A stretch of DNA of 11,849 nt, taken from the NCBI GenBank assembly GCA_039798265.1, contig JBDKGH010000039.1, forward strand, positions 1-11,849, written 5' to 3'. Source of the stretch: JBDKGH01 sp039798265 (lineage in GTDB: Bacteria > Bacteroidota > Bacteroidia > Flavobacteriales_D > Sanyastnellaceae). The position numbers and the translations under genes are program-made. Below, piece by piece: positions 5,995 to 11,849 of this stretch. The number at the start of each line of letters is the position of its first letter. Position 1 is the stretch's first letter. The notes beneath the pieces were generated by a model. The model saw only the letters and a program-made list of their open reading frames with translations, was not told the DNA's origin and ran no database searches.

Positions 5995-7155
5995 CTATAC
6001 GGTAGCTTTAATTACAAAGAAATAATTTTCACTATCAATCGGTTCAAAACCATATTGAATTCGCGATTCGCTCATTCGGGCCACTTCTATGAGACCTAAA
6101 CCGGAGCGAGTCTTACTTTCAAATTTTAAAGTAGCTCTAAGGGCTGCTTTGTGCAATTCTTTCAGTTCTTCTGTTTTTAGTGAACATAGGTATTCCAGCT
6201 TTTCCTCTAGACAGACCTTGTTGGAAAGACTAATGGGATTGCCGGCTTGAATGAATAAATGCCCATCTTGTTGACCAATCTGAAAAACACCATCCTGCCC
6301 ATATTCATCGGAGCCGCCATGCTTAGCGATGTTTTGCAAAATCTCAATCAGCACATGGCCCGCCTTACGGGTCAGTGCATCTTGTTGTCTGCCATCACTA
6401 ATGTTGTGTTCGACAATATCCAGTAGAGGAAGAATGGATTTTTGAGAAAAATCTCCTTTATAAGTGAGGAGAACATTTCCATCGGCCATTTCCTTATAAG
6501 TTTCGTGAGTCGATTTTAAGTAATTGGGAACTGCTGTTTTTTCTTCTTGTTGAGAAAAGGTTACTTGCTGCTCAAAAATGGAAATGACCTCGTTTACGGG
6601 GTTTATTTCATAAAGCAAGTTCTGGCCGGACTTTCGAGCGAGCTCAATAAGGCCTAGTCCTGCGCCGCCTTTGGTGCTTATTTCGGATTGGTTGAGTTGC
6701 TGTAGATAAAGCGCCTTGAGTTCTTTTGTATCTAGGGCGTTAACAGCATCTACTAATTCGCGCAAATTGCTCGCGTCTTCTGATTGAATGAAATTGATAG
6801 AATTGATAATGAAGTGCTTGCCCAGATCTTGAAAGGCAAAAACACCGTCATCAGTAAGGTTTTGCTGAGTTTCGGCCACGGTTTCACCATGTCGGAGAAT
6901 GTTTTGAAAACACTCGACCAAAAGAAAGGAAACCTTCCTTGTCATGGTTGGTGCCTGCTGCTGACTCATCATGGCACTTTCCGAAATTTCCAATATGGTA
7001 TTGGTAAATCGGTCCATGAACGGGCCGCGATAGCAAAACGAGGTCTTGCTAGACGCCATATGGGAATAGAGCTCCCATATGCGGCGCAATTCAGGGTTGT
7101 TATGTAATGCGTTCGTGGTCAGAGGCGTGGTCTTAGGGTTGTCACCGTGCTTCAT
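5995..7155 (-). CDS. Tandem SiaB-family kinase (two DUF6272/GHKL-like domains fused)
   Basis: A 386-residue protein made of two SiaB-type kinase domains in tandem, at ~30-200 and ~220-386. Matching blocks recur with a 185-190 residue period: FCYRGPF (40-46) with LTYKGDF (230-236); LLVECFQNILRHG (78-90) with VLIEILQNIAKHG (268-280); LDTKELKALYLQQL (141-154) with LKTEELKELHKAAL (326-339); AGLGLIELARKSG (165-177) with SGLGLIEVARMSE (351-363). Each copy keeps the GHKL N-box Glu and Asn (E81/N85 and E271/N275) and the glycine-rich GLGL lid motif, so both could bind ATP. Single-domain SiaB proteins are about half this size. By family it phosphorylates the SiaC-like protein encoded 27 nt downstream; the phosphatase at 3438-5396 would oppose it. 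There is no signal peptide or membrane segment, so it is cytoplasmic. Whether both halves are active is unknown. Confidence 0.88.
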   Translation of the reverse strand: MKHGDNPKTTPLTTNALHNNPELRRIWELYSHMASSKTSFCYRGPFMDRFTNTILEISESAMMSQQQAPTMTRKVSFLLVECFQNILRHGETVAETQQNLTDDGVFAFQDLGKHFIINSINFIQSEDASNLRELVDAVNALDTKELKALYLQQLNQSEISTKGGAGLGLIELARKSGQNLLYEINPVNEVISIFEQQVTFSQQEEKTAVPNYLKSTHETYKEMADGNVLLTYKGDFSQKSILPLLDIVEHNISDGRQQDALTRKAGHVLIEILQNIAKHGGSDEYGQDGVFQIGQQDGHLFIQAGNPISLSNKVCLEEKLEYLCSLKTEELKELHKAALRATLKFESKTRSGLGLIEVARMSESRIQYGFEPIDSENYFFVIKATV

Positions 7156-7160
7156 AGGTG

Positions 7161-7182
7161 GTGATGATTAGTGCATCATTAC
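7161..7182. promoter_or_regulatory. Imperfect inverted repeat just upstream of the siaB-like gene
   Basis: GTGATGAT (7161-7168) and ATCATTAC (7175-7182) are inverted arms with one mismatch and a 6-nt spacer, ending 6 nt before the kinase start codon at 7155. It could be an operator or a leader-RNA hairpin. No clear TAnnTTTG promoter for this operon is visible in the 290-nt divergent gap, which otherwise holds only the 7363-7376 repeat and the promoter of the 7446 gene. Confidence 0.3.
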
Positions 7183-7362
7183 TTGTTTACGATAAAGGTT
7201 TTAATAAGTTGCGTTTTAGTTCATTTCACATACAGTAGGAAAGCATAAACGGGATGACCTTGGTCAGTTTTTCCTGTTTTGAACCGTTAAATGATTGTCC
7301 GTGTGAAAGATAAGCGGCATAAAATGAGCGGGTTAAGTGAAGTGATGCTCAAAAACCAGGGG

Positions 7363-7376
7363 TTTGTGTTCACAAA
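7363..7376. promoter_or_regulatory. Inverted repeat TTTGTG-TT-CACAAA upstream of the 7446 gene
   Basis: Two perfect 6-bp arms with a 2-nt centre lie about 40 bp upstream of the -7 element of the beta-barrel-like gene, a position suited to an activator site. The half-site resembles the TTGTG/CACAA palindrome in the rpsT promoter. The repeat is directly visible; protein binding is inference. Confidence 0.35.
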
Positions 7377-7396
7377 TGGGGTATTCACCGTAGTTT

Positions 7397-7422
7397 TTGG
7401 GAGATTCGTCTTTCTACATTTG
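7397..7422 (+). promoter_or_regulatory. Promoter for the 7446-8732 unit (-7 TACATTTG)
   Basis: TACATTTG at 7415-7422 is a perfect TAnnTTTG element ending 23 nt before the ATG at 7446. The nearest TTG (7397-7399) leaves only a 15-nt spacer, shorter than the usual ~19, so the -33 part is weak or an activator helps. The implied leader is very short. Confidence 0.65.
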
Positions 7423-7445
7423 GTCGCACAATTAAACCTCTAACA

Positions 7446-8285
7446 ATGAAAAAGCTATTCTTATCACTTGCCGCGTTCGCAGCAGTCGTGGGTGGTCATG
7501 CTCAGTTGTCTGACCGAGAAAATTATGATCAGCACATCAAATTGGGTGCTCGTCCGAAAGCTGGCGACGCCGCTTTGCAGTTTGTAGTTCCTTTGAGTGA
7601 AGGCACAGAAGCTCAAGGTCAATTCTTCGGAAACCTTCTTAGCACAGGTGATCTTTTAACCTTCAAGTATTATGACACCGACACTCAGGTAAAACGTTTC
7701 GGTATTCGTATTTCTACCGATAACTGGAGTAACAAAGGAACCATCGCTGACTCTACCGCATTAACACCTCCGCCAGCTGACAATTTAAAAGAATTCAAAT
7801 CAAAGTCAGTTGATCGTCAATTCAACTTGGCGTTTGGTGAAGAGATGCACTACTCTCCAAAGAACATTTTCGATGTTTATGCTGGTGGTGAAGTACTCGT
7901 AGGTCTCGGAAAAGTAAAATCACGCGACTACCAACTCTTCGATAACGGCGATGAATTTGAAAGTGTTAGCACTACCAATACTTATAACCTCGGTTTTGGC
8001 TTGGTAACAGGTTTCAATGTATTCGTTGCGGAATTACCGATCTCATTGGGTATTGAATATGGAATCAATGGTATGTGGACATTCGGTGGAAAGACACGTG
8101 TTTCTGAAACCAGCAACATTGATGGAACGACTACAGAAGCGGAATGGGTTTCTCAAGAAACCGATTTCAACGGCGCTCCAGATGACCATCAATACAGCAA
8201 ATTGAGCCGTCGCGAGTTCAACATGAACACCAACCAAATGATTCGTTTGAATCTTCATATCTACTTCGGTACTGGCAAAGAGTAA
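7446..8285 (+). CDS. Secreted, probably outer-membrane beta-barrel-like protein of unknown function
   Basis: A 279-residue protein with a clear signal peptide (MKKLFLSLAAFAAVVGGHA, cleavage before Q20). The mature part has many alternating strand-like segments ending in aromatic residues: LQFVVPL near 44-50, IFDVYAGGEVLVGLGKV near 140-156, YNLGFGLVTGFNVFV near 179-193, ISLGIEYGINGMW near 199-211, and a final strand MIRLNLHIYFG near 265-275. This is the look of an outer-membrane barrel, although it ends in GTGKE rather than a terminal aromatic. I do not recognise a named family. Codon choice is rich in cgt, ggt, aac and ttc, unlike the more mixed use in the leftward genes, which fits strong expression. 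It is followed after 24 nt by the lipoprotein gene, and the pair shares one promoter and one terminator. Confidence 0.8.
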   Translation: MKKLFLSLAAFAAVVGGHAQLSDRENYDQHIKLGARPKAGDAALQFVVPLSEGTEAQGQFFGNLLSTGDLLTFKYYDTDTQVKRFGIRISTDNWSNKGTIADSTALTPPPADNLKEFKSKSVDRQFNLAFGEEMHYSPKNIFDVYAGGEVLVGLGKVKSRDYQLFDNGDEFESVSTTNTYNLGFGLVTGFNVFVAELPISLGIEYGINGMWTFGGKTRVSETSNIDGTTTEAEWVSQETDFNGAPDDHQYSKLSRREFNMNTNQMIRLNLHIYFGTGKE

Positions 8286-8296
8286 GCCTAACCATT

Positions 8297-8310
8297 TAAT
8301 CTTAAGATTA
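8297..8310. repeat. 14-bp perfect palindrome abutting the start of the small lipoprotein gene
   Basis: TAATCTTAAGATTA is a perfect palindrome whose last A is the A of the ATG at 8310. As RNA it could form only a weak 5-bp hairpin with a UUAA loop. It may be an operator, a translation-control element, or chance in an AT-rich gap. Confidence 0.35.
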
Positions 8311-8732
8311 TGAAAAACAATCGCCTTTTAATATTGCTGGCTAGCGTGATGGTCGTTTTGGCTTCATCTTGCACCACCTACCAAAAAGCGGTTCCAATGA
8401 CTTCTGTGAGTGCTCAAATCATCATCGATTTTGATGACTTGGAGTACATCGGTGATGTGACTGGAACAAGCGAACAATCTTACCTTTTAAACGCCATTCC
8501 TTACGGAGGTCGCAAGTACCGCCAAGGAGTGTTGCTTTCGCAAAGCGGTTTGGGCATTCAACTGCCAAACGACCGTGGTACAGCGAACGCCATTTACGAT
8601 GCTTTGCAACAAAAACCAGACGCTGATTTTGTGATGCCTGTATCTTATGAAACAGTGAATCACCGTCAGTTTCTTGGTCGCAGAGAAGTGTTGACTGTGC
8701 GTTTCAAAATGTATAAAATCAAATCGAAATAA
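8310..8732 (+). CDS. Small Bacteroidota lipoprotein (possibly DUF6567-like)
   Basis: A 140-residue protein with a lipoprotein signal: basic start, hydrophobic run LLILLASVMVVLA and lipobox ASSC with Cys21 as the modified residue. The mature domain starts CTTYQKAVPM and contains FDDLEYIGDVTGTSEQSY (~46-63), QKPDADFVMPVSYE (~106-119) and a closing strand REVLTVRFKMYKIK (~125-138). This resembles small alpha/beta periplasmic lipoproteins of Bacteroidota; I think of DUF6567 but cannot confirm it. No KDD-type surface export signal follows the Cys, so it may stay on the periplasmic side. It lies 24 nt after the beta-barrel-like gene, has similar codon choice, and is closed by a strong terminator, so the two products may work together in the envelope. 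Confidence 0.82.
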   Translation: MKNNRLLILLASVMVVLASSCTTYQKAVPMTSVSAQIIIDFDDLEYIGDVTGTSEQSYLLNAIPYGGRKYRQGVLLSQSGLGIQLPNDRGTANAIYDALQQKPDADFVMPVSYETVNHRQFLGRREVLTVRFKMYKIKSK

Positions 8733-8754
8733 TTTTTCGATTCCTCATTCATGG

Positions 8755-8787
8755 AAAACACCCCGTAACTTCGGGGTGTTTTCTTTT
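8755..8787 (+). terminator. Strong Rho-independent terminator after the 7446-8732 unit
   Basis: AAAACACCCCG (8755-8765) and CGGGGTGTTTT (8772-8782) form an 11-bp perfect stem with a 6-nt TAACTT loop, followed by CTTTT. It starts 22 nt after the lipoprotein stop and ends just upstream of the next gene at 8803. The U-rich flanks make it potentially bidirectional. Confidence 0.9.
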
Positions 8788-8802
8788 CAATCTGCATAGC
8801 TC

Positions 8803-9600
8803 ATGAAAAAAGCTCACTTGTTTCTTTTTTTCGGATTAACTCTCCTCTTGTTTTCCTGCAAAAAGGACGATCCACCCATTATTTCAGTTTCGCCTTCGGG
8901 CTCTCAAATCAACGTTGATCCTGGTGACCTTACCGAGTTTAACGTTGAGTTGAAAGCGGGCGACTTTGAATTGCGAAATGTGGTGATCACCGCGAAACCC
9001 ACAGGAGGAGTTACTTCTGTGTTGTTAGACTCTACCGTTTATGGCAAGGAAGCGCAGTTTTTTTACGTGTATGAAGCACCTTTCGGAACGAGCGATGTGA
9101 TTCTCACCTTCACCATCTATGATGAGGAAGGAAATAAAAATGCTACTGCACGTCGCATGATGATATCGGGCACCAACTTGCTCAGTGAAAACTCGGGCTT
9201 TGAGTTGTACTCTAAGTATGCCACTTCTGCTATTAATGCGTTCAATATTGGTGACCTAACAAGCCTTCAATTGGGAGCTGATCCAGACTCTATTCATATT
9301 GATTTGGTCGAATATGATGAAACAGATGATGGTGAATTGAACTATGCACTCACCTCATACTCCGGAATCAAGTTCGTTCGCAATAATTCATTTAACTATC
9401 CGGAAGCTACGCAGCAGTCTGCTTATAACACGTATTCAAGTAGCACGGCTTTGAGCATCGTCGATAATATTTCGGTGAACGATATTTTAATAACTGAATA
9501 TGATACCATCAACCACCTTTTTGCGGTGGTGAAAATTACGGCCATAACCAATCAAACCGCATCTTCATCGGATAAGTACACGTTTAACTTGAAGAAGTAA
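8803..9600 (+). CDS. Lipoprotein of unknown function, probably surface-exposed, Ig-like N-terminal domain
   Basis: A 265-residue protein with signal sequence MKKAHLFLFFGLTLLLF and lipobox LFSC (Cys19). Residues after the Cys read KKDDPP, which resembles the K-D/E-D/E lipoprotein export signal that sends lipoproteins to the cell surface in Capnocytophaga and Flavobacterium. Residues ~25-125 look like an immunoglobulin-type beta sandwich (ISVSPSGSQINVDPGDL, then LRNVVITAKP and DVILTFTIYDEEGN). A second domain (~130-265) with SGFELYSKYATSAINAFNIG and GIKFVRNNSF is not a family I recognise. The gene stands between two terminators, so it is probably monocistronic, although I see no convincing promoter in the short gap before it. 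No link with the neighbouring CotH gene can be shown. Confidence 0.82.
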   Translation: MKKAHLFLFFGLTLLLFSCKKDDPPIISVSPSGSQINVDPGDLTEFNVELKAGDFELRNVVITAKPTGGVTSVLLDSTVYGKEAQFFYVYEAPFGTSDVILTFTIYDEEGNKNATARRMMISGTNLLSENSGFELYSKYATSAINAFNIGDLTSLQLGADPDSIHIDLVEYDETDDGELNYALTSYSGIKFVRNNSFNYPEATQQSAYNTYSSSTALSIVDNISVNDILITEYDTINHLFAVVKITAITNQTASSSDKYTFNLKK

Positions 9601-9604
9601 GGAT

Positions 9605-9623
9605 TCTTGATAAGCTATCAAGA
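9605..9623. repeat. 8-bp inverted repeat TCTTGATA-AGC-TATCAAGA after the lipoprotein gene
   Basis: Perfect 8-bp arms at 9605-9612 and 9616-9623 with a 3-nt centre, starting 4 nt after the stop codon and directly followed by the terminator hairpin. In RNA it would form a second stem in front of the terminator, perhaps protecting the 3' end. It could also be a DNA site. Confidence 0.45.
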
Positions 9624-9624
9624 G

Positions 9625-9665
9625 CGCTCGGTTTCTAAATAAGTAGAAGCCGAGCGTTTGTTTTT
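9625..9665 (+). terminator. Rho-independent terminator of the 8803-9600 lipoprotein gene
   Basis: CGCTCGGTTTCT (9625-9636) pairs with AGAAGCCGAGCG (9645-9656) over 12 bp with a single T-G wobble and an 8-nt loop, followed by TTTGTTTTT. The T-rich tail also supplies the TTTG that could act as -33 element for the next gene. Confidence 0.9.
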
Positions 9666-9685
9666 GCAGCTATTGCCTAAATTTG
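9657..9685 (+). promoter_or_regulatory. Promoter for the CotH-family gene (-7 TAAATTTG)
   Basis: TAAATTTG at 9678-9685 is a perfect TAnnTTTG and ends 18 nt before the ATG at 9704. TTTG at 9657-9660 is the nearest -33 candidate, with a 17-nt spacer, slightly short of the usual ~19, and it overlaps the T tract of the preceding terminator. Confidence 0.6.
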
Positions 9686-9703
9686 TTAGGTATAGCTTAA
9701 TTC

Positions 9704-11849
9704 ATGCTTATGCCCCAATTTCTTAAACTGTTTTTACTTGCCTCGCTTATTTTGTTCACTGGAGAATTGAATGCACAGCTCGTTATCAACGAAGTGCAAA
9801 CGGCCAATGCGGCTACCTTGGCCGATGAGGATGCCGACTATGGCGATTGGGTAGAGCTGTATAATCCAAGTACAAGCCCCATTTCACTTCAGGGTTATGC
9901 TATTTCAGATAATCCCAATGATCCACAAAAATGGAATTTACCACTCGCTAATCTGCAAGCCGGCGAACATAAAGTGGTTTTTCTTTCTGGTAAAGATCGT
10001 TCGCCGGTAAACCCTATTCATCATTACGAAACTCCGTTTTATCCGTGGAGCACATTCCGTTATCTCGTACCCACTGAGGAGCCCGATCCAGCTTGGCGAT
10101 ATCCCGGATTTGATGATAGTGATTGGGAAGAAGGAACGGGTAGTATAGGTATGGGAGATGGGGATGATGGAACTGATTTAGGAGGAAATATTATCAGCGT
10201 TTATTCGCGTTTTAGCGTATATCTTACCAATCCGAGTGCTGTTGAACAATTGCTGTTTGTAGCTGATTATGACGATGGCTTTGTTGCTTATCTGAATGGG
10301 GTGGAAATAGCTCGCGTTGGTGTTGATCCTTTTCCAGCGTTTGATGCGTTGGCCACTATTGATCATGAAGCAAATGCCTACCAAGGAGGTGATTATGATT
10401 TCTTCATCATTGATCCAAGCATTTTTCAATCCGCATTGGTAGAAGGAGAAAATGTATTTTCATTTCAAGTACATAACGTCACGCCCGAATCTTCCGACTT
10501 GACGGGTAATTTTCTGGCGGCTTTTGGTATGAACGATCCTGCTATTCAAACCGAACTTGCTCCTGAGTGGACCAATCTGGTTCCTGAGCAACCGAATTGG
10601 CATGCGAACTTCAAACTAACATCAGGTGAACATCTGTATTTGTCACAAAATGGAACAATCCTACACGATCTGATTATTCCCGATTTGCAAATGGCTTATG
10701 TGTATCAGCGTTCGAGCGATGGTAATCTCAATTGGTGCATCAGCAATCTGCCTACACCTCAACAAATCAATGGCGGAGACTGTTTCACAGCTTATGCCAC
10801 CGAGCCCATTTTCTCTATCGAATCGGGAGTGTTTGGAGGCCCGATTCAAGTGACGATTTCTTCTCCAATACCTGGCGCACAAATTCGGGTAACCATTGAC
10901 GGATCTATTCCCACCGAGAGTTCTTTTCCTTACACCGGAGTACTAAACGTAGACCAGTCGGTAACGATAGCGGCTCGTTGTTATGTCCCCGGTTTGTGGC
11001 CTTCAGCAGTTGAAAAAAATACGTATATCGTAAATGAAGCGTCTATTGATTTACCCATTGTATCGCTTTCGATTAACCCTGAGTATTTGTATGATGAGCT
11101 AACTGGTATTTATTCTTTTGGTCCTCCTGACTATGAGCCTGGTGTGCCTTTTTTTGGCGCTAACTTTTGGGAAGATTGGGAAAGAGAAGGCTATGTTGAA
11201 TATTATGATGCGGATCACATGTTGCAATTTGAAGGTGGTGTGGGAGTGCGGATCCACGGCGGCTGGTCGCGCGCCAATCCACAAAAGTCACTTCGCATTC
11301 AATGCAAGGATGAGTATGGATTTCATTCCATGGATTATCCTTTGATTGATGATAAACCATTTATTGAATCTTTTCAAGGATTTAATTTACGCAATGGTGG
11401 AAATGACTATTACTGGTACCGTTTTCACGATGCGTTGATGCAGCGCACCATGCGAGAAACGAATGTGGACTATATGGCCTACACGCCCGTTATTGTTTTT
11501 CTCAATGGCGAGTATTGGGGCTTTATGGAGATGCGCGAAATTTTGGATGAAAATTGGGTCGAACAAAACCATGGTATCGATAACGATATGGCCACAGTTA
11601 TTAGTTACAAAGGTGGGTTTAATGTGGTGAATGGAAGCGATGCTTCTTTCTGGCCGATGTTTGATTACATCACCAACACAGATCCAAATGATCCATCCTT
11701 TTTTGAAACGGTATCAACCATGTTGGATATCGAAAATTACGCTGATTACATTATCGCAGAAACCTATTGGTGCAATGGTGACTGGAGCAGCGGATGGTCC
11801 AATAACACGAAGTTTTGGCACAATGACAATCCAGGTGGAAAATGGCGTT
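9704..11849 (+). CDS. Secreted multi-domain CotH-kinase-family protein with lamin-tail domain, C-terminus cut by window edge
   Basis: The frame is open from ATG 9704 (a second in-frame ATG at 9710) to the window end, 715 codons. Residues 1-24 form a signal peptide (FLKLFLLASLILFTGELNA before Q25). Domains in order: a lamin-tail domain at ~26-100 (LVINEVQTAN, GDWVELYNPS, KWNLP, VVFLSGKDR); a carbohydrate-binding-like beta domain at ~111-280 (DDSDWEEG, FVADYDDGFVAYLNGVEIAR); a chitobiase-like strand domain at ~366-445 (PIQVTISSPIPGAQIRVTID); and a CotH-type kinase domain from ~450 (RIHGGW near 516, QKSLRI at 527-532, FNLRNGGND at 560-568, VFLNGEYWGFMEMREILDE, and a late ETYWCNGDW block). The cut falls just before the region where CotH proteins carry their late acidic metal-binding motif. 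CotH kinases phosphorylate secreted proteins in spore formers; the substrate in Bacteroidota is unknown. A type IX secretion tail may lie beyond the edge. Confidence 0.88.
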   Translation, partial: MLMPQFLKLFLLASLILFTGELNAQLVINEVQTANAATLADEDADYGDWVELYNPSTSPISLQGYAISDNPNDPQKWNLPLANLQAGEHKVVFLSGKDRSPVNPIHHYETPFYPWSTFRYLVPTEEPDPAWRYPGFDDSDWEEGTGSIGMGDGDDGTDLGGNIISVYSRFSVYLTNPSAVEQLLFVADYDDGFVAYLNGVEIARVGVDPFPAFDALATIDHEANAYQGGDYDFFIIDPSIFQSALVEGENVFSFQVHNVTPESSDLTGNFLAAFGMNDPAIQTELAPEWTNLVPEQPNWHANFKLTSGEHLYLSQNGTILHDLIIPDLQMAYVYQRSSDGNLNWCISNLPTPQQINGGDCFTAYATEPIFSIESGVFGGPIQVTISSPIPGAQIRVTIDGSIPTESSFPYTGVLNVDQSVTIAARCYVPGLWPSAVEKNTYIVNEASIDLPIVSLSINPEYLYDELTGIYSFGPPDYEPGVPFFGANFWEDWEREGYVEYYDADHMLQFEGGVGVRIHGGWSRANPQKSLRIQCKDEYGFHSMDYPLIDDKPFIESFQGFNLRNGGNDYYWYRFHDALMQRTMRETNVDYMAYTPVIVFLNGEYWGFMEMREILDENWVEQNHGIDNDMATVISYKGGFNVVNGSDASFWPMFDYITNTDPNDPSFFETVSTMLDIENYADYIIAETYWCNGDWSSGWSNNTKFWHNDNPGGKWR

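Noticed and set aside
7291..7443. A 50-codon plus-strand frame ending 2 nt before the 7446 gene
   Set aside because: It has no recognisable domain, and the perfect -7 element TACATTTG of the next gene lies inside it, so the stretch is better explained as a promoter region. Conservation in relatives would change this.
7156..7445. A small RNA gene in the divergent gap
   Set aside because: No terminator-like hairpin with a T tract and no independent promoter pair bounds such a gene.
10178..11572. Several 60-85 codon frames over the CotH-family gene
   Set aside because: They are shadows of the long open CotH frame, whose domain motifs run unbroken to the window edge.

Overview
The window looks like chromosomal DNA of a member of the Bacteroidota, most likely Flavobacteriales. 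Four signs support this. Promoters carry the Bacteroidota -7 element TAnnTTTG, with a textbook TTG-N19-TATATTTG in front of rpsT. Starts lack Shine-Dalgarno sequences. Two lipoproteins are of Bacteroidota type, one with a CKKDD N-terminus. CotH/lamin-tail secreted proteins and SiaB/SiaC-type regulators are present. The order-level placement is inference. I see no tRNA, rRNA, insertion sequence, prophage or CRISPR.

Layout. (1) Positions 1-3316, all on the minus strand and read right to left: rpsT (ribosomal protein S20) with its own promoter and terminator, then a tightly packed cluster radC - wecB - polysaccharide-deacetylase-like gene. These overlap by 4 nt and 1 nt, and the last gene runs off the left edge. 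wecB makes UDP-ManNAc for surface polysaccharide and the deacetylase-like protein probably acts in the same field; radC is the odd partner. (2) Positions 3438-7155 are the most interesting part: a plus-strand TPR / transmembrane / SpoIIE-type (PP2C) phosphatase converges on a two-gene minus-strand operon. That operon encodes a SiaB-type kinase with two complete tandem domains and a SiaC-type (DUF1987) phosphoprotein. Together they look like a SiaA-SiaB-SiaC partner-switching circuit with no SiaD diguanylate cyclase in view. (3) Positions 7446-8732, plus strand: a predicted secreted beta-barrel-like protein and a small lipoprotein, probably one transcription unit, with codon choice suggesting good expression, closed by a strong terminator. 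(4) Positions 8803-9600: a single lipoprotein, probably surface exposed, closed by a 12-bp terminator hairpin. (5) Positions 9704 to the right edge: the first 715 codons of a large secreted multi-domain CotH-kinase-family protein.

How the parts work together. In the SiaABC scheme known from Pseudomonas, SiaB phosphorylates SiaC, SiaA dephosphorylates it, and unphosphorylated SiaC binds an effector. Here the phosphatase would sense something through a probably periplasmic TPR domain and reset the SiaC-like protein, while the doubled kinase would charge it; the effector is not in the window. The right half is exported envelope proteins of unknown role. Intergenic DNA is short; the longest gap (7156-7445, 290 nt) holds a promoter and two inverted repeats.
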